DNA from: Mitsuaria sp. GD03876
GTDB lineage: Bacteria; Pseudomonadota; Gammaproteobacteria; Burkholderiales; Burkholderiaceae_C
Assembly (NCBI RefSeq): GCF_029840635.1
Contig: NZ_JAOCCU010000007.1
Location: forward strand, 62,001 to 126,000
Reading direction: 5' to 3'
DNA length: 64,000 bases
In this document: one piece after another, positions 39,601 through 48,180 of the stretch
Numbering within the stretch: the stretch's first letter is position 1
Layout of the letters: every line of letters starts with the position of its first letter
Program-made: the position numbers and the translations under genes
Notes under the pieces: model-generated
The model's input: the letters and a program-made list of their open reading frames with translations, nothing else
Databases searched by the model: none
Told to the model about the DNA's origin: nothing

Positions 39601-40598
39601 TGGGAGGCGGATCGGGCGCGAGTCAGGCGTTCTGGCTTCATGCAGCATTGACTGCTGGTTCATTCATGCCGGTGGTTGGCTCCGCCTTCGCCGTGGCCGA
39701 CGCGGCCGTCTCTTACATGGAGGGTGACACCACGGGCGCGCTGATCGGGCTGAGCGCCGCCGCGATTGGCGTCTTCTCGGACGCTGGCCTGGCGAAGACA
39801 GCGTTGATGGCGGCCCGGGAGATCAAGGGCGCCAAGGCGGCGACTTCAGTGTTGAAGGGATGCTGCTGCTTCGCTCCAGGAACGCCGGTGTTGGCTGAGA
39901 CTGGGCTCGTTCCGATCGAACAGATCACGGTCGGCACTCGCGTGCAGTCATGGGATGAAGCGACGGGAAGAACGGCGCTCAAACCAGTGGTCGCGGTGAT
40001 CCTGAACGAAGGACGTCCGCTCTATCGCCTGTCACTGGTCGAGGAGTCCGGCCGCGTGACGACGACCGAGGTCACGGACAACCATCCCTACTGGGTGGAG
40101 GGAGCTGGCTGGGTCGAATCGCTGCATCTCAAGCGCGGGATGAAGATCGCCACGTTTGAGAATGCGGCCGCGAGGGTGCTGGGTATCGAGGACTTAGGGC
40201 GCGCGGAACTCACCTATAACTTGACGGTCGCGGATTTCCATACGTACTTCGCGGGGGAGAGTCGAACGCTTGTTCACAACACTTGTAAATGTGAACTCGC
40301 CACAAAGGCAGTTAGCTCGCGAATCAAAGAGTCGCCACGGCTGGTGAAGGAGGCAGATGTTGCCGGAAAATCTCATCAGGAAAGCTTGGATCGCCTGATG
40401 GAGCAACTTCGCAAGGGGAATACAAATCCAGGAATTGGAACCAAGCCAATCGGCTCCGGCTTGTCCGAAGCGCGCGCCAGGGATGGAGCGCGCGTTTATT
40501 TTAGAGAAACAGAGAATGGAATTGAGATACTCGGAAAATCAAGTAAGGCCAATCAAGAGTCAGTAATTAAAGAAGTTCTTCGCGTATTTGGAAACTAA
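36621..40598 (+). CDS. RHS-repeat polymorphic toxin with Hint domain and C-terminal effector
   Basis: 1325 aa. ATG at 36621 with GGAG six nt before. Signal peptide ends at GTAMA-QS (about 40). RHS/YD repeats (for example YDAYGQLIRET, YDALGRKTSLND, YDALGNITSK) fill about 45-860. The RHS core motif follows: MNARLYDPIIGRHVSADPT to VYVDPTG, about 860-903. A hydrophobic pretoxin stretch (about 1010-1065) comes next, then a Hint (intein-like) domain from Cys1081-1083 (CCCFAPGTPVLAETG) to VHNTCKC (about 1218-1223), which should cut off the tip. The last 100 residues are the effector: ARDGARVYFRETENGIEILG and a helix ending VLRVFGN recall RelE/ParE-fold RNases, an inference. GC falls sharply from about 40280 onward, as in swapped toxin tips. 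Confidence 0.9.
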   Translation: MEIDKMKHPMAVLGGMRPLAAALALAGLSALGGAGTAMAQSTTVTRSVSYEYDAYGQLIRETLQPNDPALRQVTEFTRDPVSGVDFGLVSAKTVKWLDPVTGTAQSLVVERTGFDAKGRFPVSQTNAKSHTVTSSYDAATGAMLSMVDPNQLTASWQYDGWGRKTSESRADGTSTTWTYRQCVSGCGWAAMVAISQQWVGFGTTSQNQTAVPKEDFIDRLGRVVKSRTWGFDGTAVIAETAFSAQGYTASVARPRFEGTLPVWTYYERDDLGRVSKIRSPAADGSGYAETTYAYDGRLLSMVNAKGQQRVEERNGLGLLKAVTDALNSTTTYLYDGFGNPTRTRDPLGNQISVGYDALGRKTSLNDPDLGAMSYSVDPLGQIWKQRDAKGQETTFTFDELGRMVRRLEADLDSRWEYDTAAKGVGKLAESYTWVNGAKDVRRVVTYDAISRPSTMTASLDWDYITQVTYDGFGRPSVQSHTRRARGATSGGVTTAIVGTFNAQGYADKTYRRSDGTDTLVWQGLAIDAEGRDTRQQFGSGALVVHGYNANTGRLESVVSGASTTSGSADGTLQNDVYQYDVLGNVAYRAQLNGVGSLLQESFEYDELNRLKTSYIGSETRSFTYDALGNITSKANVGTYAYPASGYGAVRPHAVTSITGNVAGLVNPGFSYDASGNLVNGLNRAYTWSAADQPLTIDKLSGGQAVQRTEFVYGPEHERVKQVVRTMSGGQPQAMVNTVVYAGAVEKEIDVEKGVTIIRTSLGGDGYIEERIAGTSIDPETAGARTARFYLKDHLGSVIGVVNEAGQLLQRMSYDAWGRRRNVDGSDDSWSALGTIKNDQDNSGYTGHEQLDQLGLVHMNARLYDPIIGRHVSADPTIPRPENLQAFNRYSYVLNNAMVYVDPTGLTPDDPRETLANREAESPTEQKAEQEKSSGGEVKVLPTVYVYGKRNTAGSTAGIDASSSSKGDGGVALTHNFDFVRGGNAGPGTGNRAMLGGGSGASQAFWLHAALTAGSFMPVVGSAFAVADAAVSYMEGDTTGALIGLSAAAIGVFSDAGLAKTALMAAREIKGAKAATSVLKGCCCFAPGTPVLAETGLVPIEQITVGTRVQSWDEATGRTALKPVVAVILNEGRPLYRLSLVEESGRVTTTEVTDNHPYWVEGAGWVESLHLKRGMKIATFENAAARVLGIEDLGRAELTYNLTVADFHTYFAGESRTLVHNTCKCELATKAVSSRIKESPRLVKEADVAGKSHQESLDRLMEQLRKGNTNPGIGTKPIGSGLSEARARDGARVYFRETENGIEILGKSSKANQESVIKEVLRVFGN

Positions 40599-40602
40599 TA
40601 CT

Positions 40603-40902
40603 ATGAAATTTCACTTGAGAACCCCATCCGGGCAAGAGATTGTTGATGCAGTCGATGACAACGTTGATATTTTGATTGACGTTGAAGACGGCAGGTTGTT
40701 CTCTGCGACATTCTTTACCATCAATAACTTGTCCACGCTCATGCGCAGGTATCGAGCTTCGGGAGAATGTGCTGCTGGTAAATATGTCTGGGCGAAAGAC
40801 ATGATCGTCGTTGAGTCGATCACCAGAGCAACCCTTGAAGTTGCGATTGATGAACTAATTCGGACCGGGGAAATTGAATCTTGTTGCACCCGTCTCCATT
40901 GA
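40603..40902 (+). CDS. putative immunity protein for the RHS effector
   Basis: 99 aa, small, acidic, no signal peptide, beginning at the ATG at 40603, 4 nt after the RHS stop. A TTG at 40588 would overlap the toxin and add five residues. AT-rich like the effector tip and unlike all surrounding genes. N-terminal half looks beta-rich (FHLRTPSGQEIVDAVDD; ILIDVEDGRLFSATFFT), with a C-terminal helix (ESITRATLEVAIDELIRTGE) and CC near the end. Family not recognised; immunity is inferred from position, size and shared base composition. The C-terminal 10 residues could be affected by a frameshift: the other frame stays open past the stop. Confidence 0.7.
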   Translation: MKFHLRTPSGQEIVDAVDDNVDILIDVEDGRLFSATFFTINNLSTLMRRYRASGECAAGKYVWAKDMIVVESITRATLEVAIDELIRTGEIESCCTRLH

Positions 40903-41263
40903 CGGTTCTGATTTGACGGAGGCGCAGTGCGAGTCCGCTTACCTGATCGACTTCAAGGTAGTAAAAGGGGCGCAGTACTTGACTCGCCAGGGGAATTCGT
41001 CATGAGCGCACAGCGACTGGGATCGGACCAGAAAGGAGATCAATGGAGTCATCGACCATTGACACTCCTCGGATTTTCCCATCTTGGAGGCGATGAAGCG
41101 GGTCGAAACTGTAGCGTGATACTGGTTGATGCCTTGTAGCAAGCTGAGTTTCGCGACTGTGCTGAAGTCGATTGGTCGAGGCTTCAACGTTGCTAAATGA
41201 GATGGCGATAGCAATGGAGCGGCACTCCAGTGGTCAGGAGCCAGTTCGCTCAACGCCGAGTGA
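40903..41263. other. 361-nt spacer with possible remnants, no assigned gene
   Basis: No convincing gene. From 40914 to 41005 a frame shifted by one from the immunity gene reads on without stop through LTEAQCESAYLIDFKVVKG to a TGA, which looks protein-like and could be a decayed continuation or a remnant of another cassette. The minus strand is open at 40939-41253, but the product is not protein-like. Base composition is lower in GC than the chromosome, consistent with recombination debris at the end of a toxin cassette. Confidence 0.45.
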
Positions 41264-41752
41264 TCACAGCGCCAGCGAATCCCTCAGCGCCTGCAGCCGC
41301 AACTCAATACCCGGCCGCAGCTCCAGATCGAGCGGCCCATACATCCGCTGAATCGGCATCCCGAACTGCGTCATCACGCCGAGGTAATGGCAGTTGCGAG
41401 CCGCGTCGTCCTCGCAGGGCACGTTGTAGATCAGGTAGCTGTTCGCGATCGCTGTCCGCGCGTGCGCCGGATACACCACCAGCGTGACCTTGCGGCTCTT
41501 CGACACCCGCTCGCCGAGCGTGTCGGTCACGTCCGAAAACGGAATGCCGCCGAACCCATTTAGCTTCGCGAGTTCCGGATAGCGCTCGACGAACAACGCC
41601 GATAAGGGCGTTTCCGTCCGCACCGCCGATGCCGCCGCTTCCGGCGTCTGCGGCGCCGATTGCTCGATCTCCGCCACCGCTTGAACGCCCATTACCGTCA
41701 TCCCGACGGCGGCCATCCACCGCGCCGCGTGCTTCATGCCCTTTGAGCCCAT
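41264..41752 (-). CDS. exported hypothetical protein at the end of the T2SS operon
   Basis: 162 aa, not recognised. The ATG at 41752 is chosen for a strong GGGGAGG Shine-Dalgarno sequence five nt upstream; an ATG at 41737 is the alternative. The N-terminus (KHAARWMAAVGMTVMGVQAVA) is a signal peptide. The mature part has two Cys (VPCEDDAARNCHYLGVM) that may pair, and a central YPELAKLNGFGGIPFSDVTD. It begins 36 nt after gspF on the same strand and is probably co-transcribed with the secretion genes; a role in T2SS or as a substrate is conjecture. Confidence 0.72.
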   Translation of the reverse strand: MGSKGMKHAARWMAAVGMTVMGVQAVAEIEQSAPQTPEAAASAVRTETPLSALFVERYPELAKLNGFGGIPFSDVTDTLGERVSKSRKVTLVVYPAHARTAIANSYLIYNVPCEDDAARNCHYLGVMTQFGMPIQRMYGPLDLELRPGIELRLQALRDSLAL

Positions 41753-41788
41753 CTCCGCCTCCCCAGGCTTGGATGAATCCTCGGCGGC

Positions 41789-43000
41789 TTACTGCGCCGC
41801 CAGCTTGTTCATGTCGATGATCGGCAGCAGCACGGACAGCACGATTAGCATCACCACCCCACCCATCGCCACGATCAGCAGCGGTTCCAGCAGCGTCGCC
41901 AGCGTCATCGCGCGGCGCTTCACCTCGCTGCCCAGCTGTCTGGCCGCGCGCTGCAGCATGTCGGGCAATTGCCCCGTCTGCTCGCCCAGCCGCGCGAACA
42001 TCGACAGCAGCCCCGGGAAGCGCTTCTTCCCCGCCAGCGCCGCGCCCAGCGGCGCGCCTTCGCGCACCTGCGCCAGCGCATCCAGCGCATCCGCCCGCAT
42101 CGCCTCGTTGGACAGCGTCTCCGCCGCCGCCTGCAGCGCCTTCAGGATCGGCACGCCCGCGCCCGCCAGCATCGCCAGCGTCCCCGAGAACCGCGCCGCG
42201 TTGTAGCCCCGCGAGAGCCGCCCCAGCAGCGGCAGGTTCAGCCACGCCGCGTCGAAGCGCTGCCGCGGGCCTTCGCGCTTGAGGATCTGGCGCACGCCGA
42301 AGAACCCGCCCACGAGCACCACCAGGATCACCACGCCCCACTGCCGCAGCACGTCCGACGTGCCCATCATGATCCGCGTCAGCAACGGCAATGTCTGCCG
42401 CGTCTGCGTGAACACCGCCGCCACCTGCGGCACGACATACGTCAGCAGGAAGCTCACCGCCAGCACCGCGATGATGCAGACGATCACCGGATACGCCAGC
42501 GCCCCGAAGAGCTCCGAACGCAGCCGCTGTTGTTCCTCGAGGTCGTCCGCCAGGCTCTCCAGCACCGGCCCCAGCGCGCCGCTCTGCTCGCCGGCCGCGA
42601 CCACCGCGCGGTAGACGTCGTCGAACTCCCGCGGCGCCAGCGCCAGCGATCGCGCGAACGACGAGCCCGCGTTGACCTCCGCCTTGAGCTGCGACATCAG
42701 CTCGCGCTGGCGTGGCTCCTCGGCCTCGTCCGCCAGCGCCGACAACGAGCGCTCCAGCGGCAATCCCGCCGACACCAGCCCCGCCAGCTGCCGCGTCCAC
42801 ACCGCCAGCCCCGCCGCCTTGAAGGCGCGCCGCGCGAAGCGCGACTGCTTGCCCGCGGGCGCCGCCACCGGCTTCACCTCCATCGGCACCAGCCCCTGCG
42901 CCCGCAGCTGCGAGCGCGCGGCCTTCACGGTGTCCGCCTCCAGCAATCCCTGTTTCGGTTTGCCGGACGCGTCGAGGGCGTCGTACTTGAAGGCGGGCAT
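41789..43000 (-). CDS. gspF: type II secretion system inner membrane protein GspF
   Basis: 403 aa platform protein of the T2SS. Opens with the typical PAFKYDALDASGKPKQGLLEAD. Two homologous cytoplasmic helical domains (about 65-170 and 270-375) each carry the family pattern (LAGLVSAGLPLERSLSALADE; LAMLAGAGVPILKALQAAAET). They are separated and ended by membrane segments (VIVCIIAVLAVSFLLTYVVP; WGVVILVVLVGGFFGV; LIVAMGGVVMLIVLSVLLPI). Follows gspE after 50 nt. Confidence 0.97.
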   Translation of the reverse strand: MPAFKYDALDASGKPKQGLLEADTVKAARSQLRAQGLVPMEVKPVAAPAGKQSRFARRAFKAAGLAVWTRQLAGLVSAGLPLERSLSALADEAEEPRQRELMSQLKAEVNAGSSFARSLALAPREFDDVYRAVVAAGEQSGALGPVLESLADDLEEQQRLRSELFGALAYPVIVCIIAVLAVSFLLTYVVPQVAAVFTQTRQTLPLLTRIMMGTSDVLRQWGVVILVVLVGGFFGVRQILKREGPRQRFDAAWLNLPLLGRLSRGYNAARFSGTLAMLAGAGVPILKALQAAAETLSNEAMRADALDALAQVREGAPLGAALAGKKRFPGLLSMFARLGEQTGQLPDMLQRAARQLGSEVKRRAMTLATLLEPLLIVAMGGVVMLIVLSVLLPIIDMNKLAAQ

Positions 43001-43050
43001 CGCTCGGAACCTCGTCGTTTACTGCGTGTGCGGAAGCGTCTCGGCCGCGA

Positions 43051-44484
43051 TCACTCGCGCGTGACCCGCAGCACTTCCTCTTCGGACGTCACGCCCGCGG
43101 CCACCAGCCGGTCGCCGTCCTCGCGCATCGAGCGCAACCCGTTCGCCCGCGCCGCCGCCAGCAGCGCCGACTCCGGCGCCTGGTTGTGGATCAGGCCGCG
43201 GATCGCGTCGTCGCAGACCATCAGCTCGTACACCCCCGTCCGGCCCTTGTAGCCGCTGCTCGCGCAGGCCGGGCAACCCACCGGGTGGTAGCGCGTGCCG
43301 CCCTCGGGCAGCGGCTCCGGCGACTTGCACACCGGGCACAGCTTGCGCACCAGCCGCTGCGCCAGCACGCCCAGCAGAGACGAACTCAGCAGGAAGGGCT
43401 CCACGCCCATGTCGGTCAGCCGCGTCACGGCGCTGACCGCGTCGTTCGTGTGCAGCGTCGCCAGCACCAGGTGACCCGTCAGCGAGGCCTGGATCGCGAT
43501 CTGCGCCGTCTCGTAGTCGCGGATCTCGCCGATCATGATCACGTCCGGGTCCTGCCGCAGGATCGCGCGCAGCGCCTTCGCGAAGGTCAGGTCGATCCGC
43601 GCGTTCACCTGCGTCTGGCCGATGCCCGGCAGCTCGTACTCGATCGGGTCCTCGACGGTCAGCACGTTGGTCGTCGACGTGTCCACCGTCTGCAGCGCCG
43701 CGTACAGCGTCGTCGTCTTGCCCGAGCCCGTCGGACCCGTCACCAGCACGATGCCGTGCGGCTGCTGCGCCAGCCGCTGGAAGCGCTCCAGCCGCTCGCC
43801 GTCCATGCCCAGCGCTGACAGCGTGAAGCGCGATTCCGACTTGTCCAGCAGGCGCAGCACCGCGCGCTCGCCGTGCGCCGACGGCAGCGTGCTCACCCGC
43901 ACGTCGATCGCGCGGCCGCCGATGCGCAGCGAGATCCGGCCGTCCTGCGGCAGCCGCTTCTCGGCGATGTCCAGCTCCGCCATGATCTTCAGCCGCGAGA
44001 TCAGCGCCGCGTGCAGCGCCCGGTTCGGCCGCACCACCTCGCGCAACGTGCCGTCGACACGGAAACGCACCGAGCTCTCGCGCTCGTAAGGCTCGATGTG
44101 GATGTCGCTCGCGCCGTTGTTCGCGGCCTGCGTCAGCAGCGCGTTGAGCATCCGGATGATCGGCGCGTCGTCGGCGGTCTCCAGCAGGTCCTCGACCGCC
44201 GGCAGGTCCTGCATCAGGCGCGACAGGTCGACGGCGCTCTCGACCTCGCCGACCACCAGCGCCGCGCTGTCCTCGCCGCCCGCGTAGGCGGCCTGGATGC
44301 GCTGCGACAGCTCGGCCACGCTCAGGCATTCGATGCGCGCCGGCGCGTACACGCGCTGCAGCTCCGACAGCGTCGGCAGCGTCAGCGACGGCGACGCCCA
44401 CAGCGTGCGCTGCTGGCCGTCGTCCTCCAGCAGCACCTGCTGCGAGCGCGCGACGGCGTAGGGAAGGGGATGGCGGCTGGCCAT
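43051..44484 (-). CDS. gspE: type II secretion ATPase GspE
   Basis: 477 aa cytoplasmic ATPase that drives pseudopilus assembly. Seen: N1E-like region, Walker [16 protein letters not shown] (about 236-250), Asp/His boxes, Walker [19 protein letters not shown] and the zinc-binding four-cysteine module CPVC..GCPAC (about 385-415) typical of GspE. All are intact. Starts 13 nt after gspD. Confidence 0.97.
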   Translation of the reverse strand: MASRHPLPYAVARSQQVLLEDDGQQRTLWASPSLTLPTLSELQRVYAPARIECLSVAELSQRIQAAYAGGEDSAALVVGEVESAVDLSRLMQDLPAVEDLLETADDAPIIRMLNALLTQAANNGASDIHIEPYERESSVRFRVDGTLREVVRPNRALHAALISRLKIMAELDIAEKRLPQDGRISLRIGGRAIDVRVSTLPSAHGERAVLRLLDKSESRFTLSALGMDGERLERFQRLAQQPHGIVLVTGPTGSGKTTTLYAALQTVDTSTTNVLTVEDPIEYELPGIGQTQVNARIDLTFAKALRAILRQDPDVIMIGEIRDYETAQIAIQASLTGHLVLATLHTNDAVSAVTRLTDMGVEPFLLSSSLLGVLAQRLVRKLCPVCKSPEPLPEGGTRYHPVGCPACASSGYKGRTGVYELMVCDDAIRGLIHNQAPESALLAAARANGLRSMREDGDRLVAAGVTSEEEVLRVTRE

Positions 44485-44497
44485 GGGCGGCTCCCGC

Positions 44498-46816
44498 TCA
44501 GCGGCCCTGCGGCGCGCTGGCCGGCGCGGCCGGGCCCGGCACCGGCGACGAGGCCGGATACACCGGCAGCGGCAGCTGGCTCGGCGACGTCACCGGCGGC
44601 GCGGAGGCCGGCTTCTCCGGCAGCATCGGCGCGCCCGTGTCCGGCAGCACCAGGTTGGACTTGGGCTGCACTTCCTGCTGGTAGGCGCGGATCGCGTCGT
44701 AGCGGTCCGTCGTCAACGCCGCCGCGCTCTCCGGCGTGCGCAGCACCACCGGGCGCAGGAAGATCATCAGGTTGGACTTCACCCGCTTGCGGGCCTGGTT
44801 CTTGAACAGGTTGCCCAGCAGCGGGATGTCGCCCAGGCCCGGCACCTTGTCCTCGCCGTCGGTGTACTCGTCCTTGAGCATGCCGCCCAGCACCAGCACT
44901 TGGCCGTCCTCCAGCGTCACCGAGGTCTCGACCGCGCTCTTGTCGAAGGTCGGGCCCTGCGTCGCGGCCGTCGCCGTCGCCACGACGCTCGAGTTCTCCT
45001 GGTAGACCTTCATCCGGACCGTGCCGCTCTCGCCGACGGTCGTGCGCACCTTCAGCCGCAGGCCGACGTCGCGGCGCTCGAAGGTCTGGAACGGGTTGCT
45101 GGTCGAGCTCGAGCTCGAGGTCTGCGCGCCGGTCAGCACCGGCACGTTGCTGCCGATCAGCAGGTCGGCTTCCTCGTTGTCCTGCACCACCAGCGACGGC
45201 GTCGACAGGACATTGGTGCCGCTGATCGAGCCCAGCGCGTTCGCCACCGCGCCCAGCGTGTAGTAGTTGCCGACCTTCTTCAGGAAGCCCAGGTTCAGGC
45301 CGGTCGGGATCTGGCCCGAGGACAGCGCGGCGCCGATGCCGGTGGAGGTCGTGGCGCTGACGCCCTGCGCGGCGGCGCCGGACAGGTTCAGGATGTTGCT
45401 GAAGCCGGTGCCGAAGTTGGTCCCCAGGCCCGAGATCACCGAGTCGCCCTTGTTGCCGAACAACTGGTTGAACTGCACGCCGAACTCGCCCAGCTTGCTG
45501 GCGTCGACCTTGACGATCAGGGCCTCGACGTAGATCTGCGCGCGGCGGGTGTCGAGCTGCTCGACGACGGCGCGGATCTGGCGGTACATCGGCTCCGGCG
45601 CGGTGATGATCAGCGAGTTGGTCGCCGGGTCCGCCTGCACGAAGCCGCCGGTGTTGACCTGCGCGGTCTGGCTGACCTGCGTGGAGCTGCCGGTGCTGGA
45701 GCTGCCGCTGCTGCTGCCCGAGCTCGACGAGCTGCCGCCGAACGATCCGCTGTTGCCCGCGAAGCTGTTGCCGGAGCCGCTGCTGCCGGTCTGCGCGCTG
45801 GCGAAGCTGCCGGTGCCGCCGCTGCCGCTGTTGTTGCCGGAGCCGCCGGCACCCGGGCCGGCGTTGTTCGTGTAGGCCGCGCGCAGCACCGTGGCCAGGC
45901 GCACCGCGTCGGCGTTCTTCAGGTAGATCACGCGGATCGCGCCGCCGCTGTCGGTGCCGGGCTGGTCGAGCTTGGCGATCATCGCGCGCAGCTGCGCCAG
46001 CTTGGCCGGGTTGGACGCCCGCACGATCAGCGCGTTGCTGCGCGGATCGGCCATCACGCTGCCGCCGCCCGCCGAGGCGCCTTGCACCACCGGCGCGCCC
46101 GGCGCGCCGGAGCCGCCTTCGCTCAGCCGCTGCACCAGCTGCACGATGTCCGAGGCCACCGCGTTGCGCAGCGGGATCACCTCGATGTCGGTGTTGGACG
46201 GCTGGTCCAGCGCCGCCACGATGCGGCTGATGCGCTGCAGGTTCTCGGCGTAATCGGTGATCACCAGGCTGTTGTTGCCCGGGTTGGCGTTGATCGTGTT
46301 GTTCGGCGTGATCAGCGGACGCAGCACCGCGACCAGGTTGTTCGCGTTCTCGTGGTTGAGCTTGAAGATCTGCGTCACCACCTGGTCGCCGCGCTGGCGC
46401 GACTCGCCGGCGATCGTCACCGCGCCGGTCTGCAGCTTGGCCTCGGCCTCGGGCACCAGCTTGAGCAACCCGCCGGCCTCGACCATCGAGAAGCCCATGC
46501 CGCGCAGCGCGGCCAGGTAGCTCAGGTAGGCCTCCTGCACCGGCACCGGCTGCTCGGCCGTCAGCGTCATCGTGCCCTTGACCCGCGGGTCGACCAGGAT
46601 CGGCTTGCCCAGCGCCGCGGACATCGCGCGGGACACCGCCTCGATGTCGGTGTTGACGAAGTTCAGCGTGACCGGCGTGCTCGCGCGCACGGCCGGCTGT
46701 CGGCGGTTCTGCTGCGGATTCGACTGCGCGCTCGCCCCCAGGGGCAGGCTGCCCGCGATCAGGCTGATCGCCATGGCCAGCGCCGTCGGTCGCATCATGT
46801 GCTTGTTCATGCTCAT
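44498..46816 (-). CDS. gspD: type II secretion outer membrane secretin GspD
   Basis: 772 aa. The ATG at 46816 overlaps the gspN stop as ATGA, so translation is coupled; the Met two codons on is an alternative. Signal peptide ([20 protein letters not shown]), then N0-N3 domains (about 40-480; [60 protein letters not shown]). A Ser/Gly-rich insert of about 70 residues (319-392, runs of Ser) sits in the N3 region. The secretin core follows ([38 protein letters not shown]) and a Pro-rich tail. No S-domain is evident, so pilotin use is uncertain. Forms the outer-membrane exit channel. Confidence 0.97.
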   Translation of the reverse strand: MSMNKHMMRPTALAMAISLIAGSLPLGASAQSNPQQNRRQPAVRASTPVTLNFVNTDIEAVSRAMSAALGKPILVDPRVKGTMTLTAEQPVPVQEAYLSYLAALRGMGFSMVEAGGLLKLVPEAEAKLQTGAVTIAGESRQRGDQVVTQIFKLNHENANNLVAVLRPLITPNNTINANPGNNSLVITDYAENLQRISRIVAALDQPSNTDIEVIPLRNAVASDIVQLVQRLSEGGSGAPGAPVVQGASAGGGSVMADPRSNALIVRASNPAKLAQLRAMIAKLDQPGTDSGGAIRVIYLKNADAVRLATVLRAAYTNNAGPGAGGSGNNSGSGGTGSFASAQTGSSGSGNSFAGNSGSFGGSSSSSGSSSGSSSTGSSTQVSQTAQVNTGGFVQADPATNSLIITAPEPMYRQIRAVVEQLDTRRAQIYVEALIVKVDASKLGEFGVQFNQLFGNKGDSVISGLGTNFGTGFSNILNLSGAAAQGVSATTSTGIGAALSSGQIPTGLNLGFLKKVGNYYTLGAVANALGSISGTNVLSTPSLVVQDNEEADLLIGSNVPVLTGAQTSSSSSTSNPFQTFERRDVGLRLKVRTTVGESGTVRMKVYQENSSVVATATAATQGPTFDKSAVETSVTLEDGQVLVLGGMLKDEYTDGEDKVPGLGDIPLLGNLFKNQARKRVKSNLMIFLRPVVLRTPESAAALTTDRYDAIRAYQQEVQPKSNLVLPDTGAPMLPEKPASAPPVTSPSQLPLPVYPASSPVPGPAAPASAPQGR

Positions 46817-47679
46817 CCCACCGAGATGATCGAGCGCGCTCCCTCGCGGCGCCCGATGATGTTCAACAAATTGGCCAATGCGGCCTCGCTCCCCGGGGCC
46901 GGCGTCGCCTCGCCCCGGAACTGCGGCCGCGCGCCCAGGGTGCCCTGGCCGCTGAGTTGCAGCGGACCCTGCTGCGTCATCAGGATCAGCTGCGGCGCTT
47001 GACCGCCGCCCACCACGCTCATCCGATAGCTGCCCAGCGGCGACACCTGCGCCAGCCGCGACGAGAAGTCGCGCAGCTCGAGCTGCGCCACGCCGCTCAC
47101 CGTCACCGTCTTGCCCCGGCCGTCGAAGACGAAGCCCTGCGCGCTGATGGCGATGACGCCTTCGGGCGCCAGCGTGTTCCACGGCGTGCCCAGGCCGGCC
47201 AGCCAGCCGGCCGGCCAGCGGATCCAGGGCTGCTCCGGCGTCGCGTCGGGCAGCCGCACCGTCAGCCGGTCCATGCCCAGGCCCACGGTCACCGGGCTGC
47301 CCGGCTTCACGCAGCAGTCCTGCGCCAGCGTCAGACGCAGGCCCAGGCCGCCGTCGATCCACGCCGGACGCAGCGACCAGCCCAGCCGTTCGGGCAGCTC
47401 GCTGCCGTCGCGGCTGCCCGGGCCGGGGCTGAGGATCACGCGCGCGCTGCCGTTCCAGATGCTGCCGCGCGCATCGGCCAGCAGCAGCCGTTGATTCGTC
47501 ATGCCGGCCACCGTCGAGGCCAGCCAGGCCGCCGGCGCCCACAGCACCACGGCCGTCAGCAGGCCCAGCACCGCGCCGAGCTCGGCCCATCGGAACGCGC
47601 GCACGAAGCCGGTCGCCGCGGCGGCGTTCGCGGCCTTCGCCGGCGTGCTCGCCCGGAGGGTGCGGGAACTGCGGGCCAT
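46813..47679 (-). CDS. gspN: type II secretion system protein GspN
   Basis: 288 aa bitopic inner-membrane protein present in only some T2SS. One membrane segment (LGAVLGLLTAVVLWAPAAWLA, about 35-55), then a periplasmic domain with the family features LLLADARGSIWNGSARVIL, WSLRPAWIDGGLGLRL and GPLQLSGQGTLGARPQFRGEA. The stop overlaps the gspD start (ATGA); the start is 3 nt after gspM. Confidence 0.92.
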   Translation of the reverse strand: MARSSRTLRASTPAKAANAAAATGFVRAFRWAELGAVLGLLTAVVLWAPAAWLASTVAGMTNQRLLLADARGSIWNGSARVILSPGPGSRDGSELPERLGWSLRPAWIDGGLGLRLTLAQDCCVKPGSPVTVGLGMDRLTVRLPDATPEQPWIRWPAGWLAGLGTPWNTLAPEGVIAISAQGFVFDGRGKTVTVSGVAQLELRDFSSRLAQVSPLGSYRMSVVGGGQAPQLILMTQQGPLQLSGQGTLGARPQFRGEATPAPGSEAALANLLNIIGRREGARSIISVG

Positions 47680-47682
47680 CGC

Positions 47683-48180
47683 TCAGTTCCCCGCCGCGGC
47701 CGGCAGCAGCAGCGCGATCCGGCCCATGTAGCCCTGCGCGGTGGACTGCAGCTCGGCTTCCTGCGGCCGGGCGCGGGCGCCTTGGCGCGCCTCGCCGATC
47801 CACATCGCCAGCGCGGCGCCGGAGACGCCGCGCAGCCGCAACTGGGCCTGCGTGCCGGTGATCGTCAGCTCGGCCTGCGGGCCCAGCCGCGCGGTCGCGG
47901 CGCGCAACGCGGCGGCCGACTGCTCGGCCGACACCGGCACCGCCTGCTTGAGCGCCTGCGTCTGCTGCGCCATCGCGCGCATCTGCCGCAGCTCGCGGTC
48001 GAGCCGGTCGAGCTCGCCCGGCGCCTTGCTCAGCGTGGACCAGGCCGGCGCCAGCGCGACCAGCCACAGCAGCAGCAGCCCGATGAAGGCCGCGGCCACG
48101 CGCGCGATCAGGCGCTCGCGCGGCGCGGCGGCGGCCCAGCGGGCCTCGAGGTCCCGGCGCATCGTCGTGAGGCTGTTCAT
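47683..48180 (-). CDS. gspM: type II secretion system protein GspM
   Basis: 165 aa, single N-terminal membrane segment (VAAAFIGLLLLWLVALAPAW, about 28-47) preceded by ERLIAR, then a coiled-coil stretch (LDRLDRELRQMRAMAQQTQAL) and a small ferredoxin-like domain. Partner of GspL. The ATG at 48180 overlaps the gspL stop (ATGA); the frame is open upstream only because of composition. Confidence 0.93.
   Translation of the reverse strand: MNSLTTMRRDLEARWAAAAPRERLIARVAAAFIGLLLLWLVALAPAWSTLSKAPGELDRLDRELRQMRAMAQQTQALKQAVPVSAEQSAAALRAATARLGPQAELTITGTQAQLRLRGVSGAALAMWIGEARQGARARPQEAELQSTAQGYMGRIALLLPAAAGN

Noticed and set aside
40939-41253. Minus-strand 104-codon frame after the immunity gene
   Set aside because: No ribosome binding site, low-complexity non-protein-like product and no recognised family.
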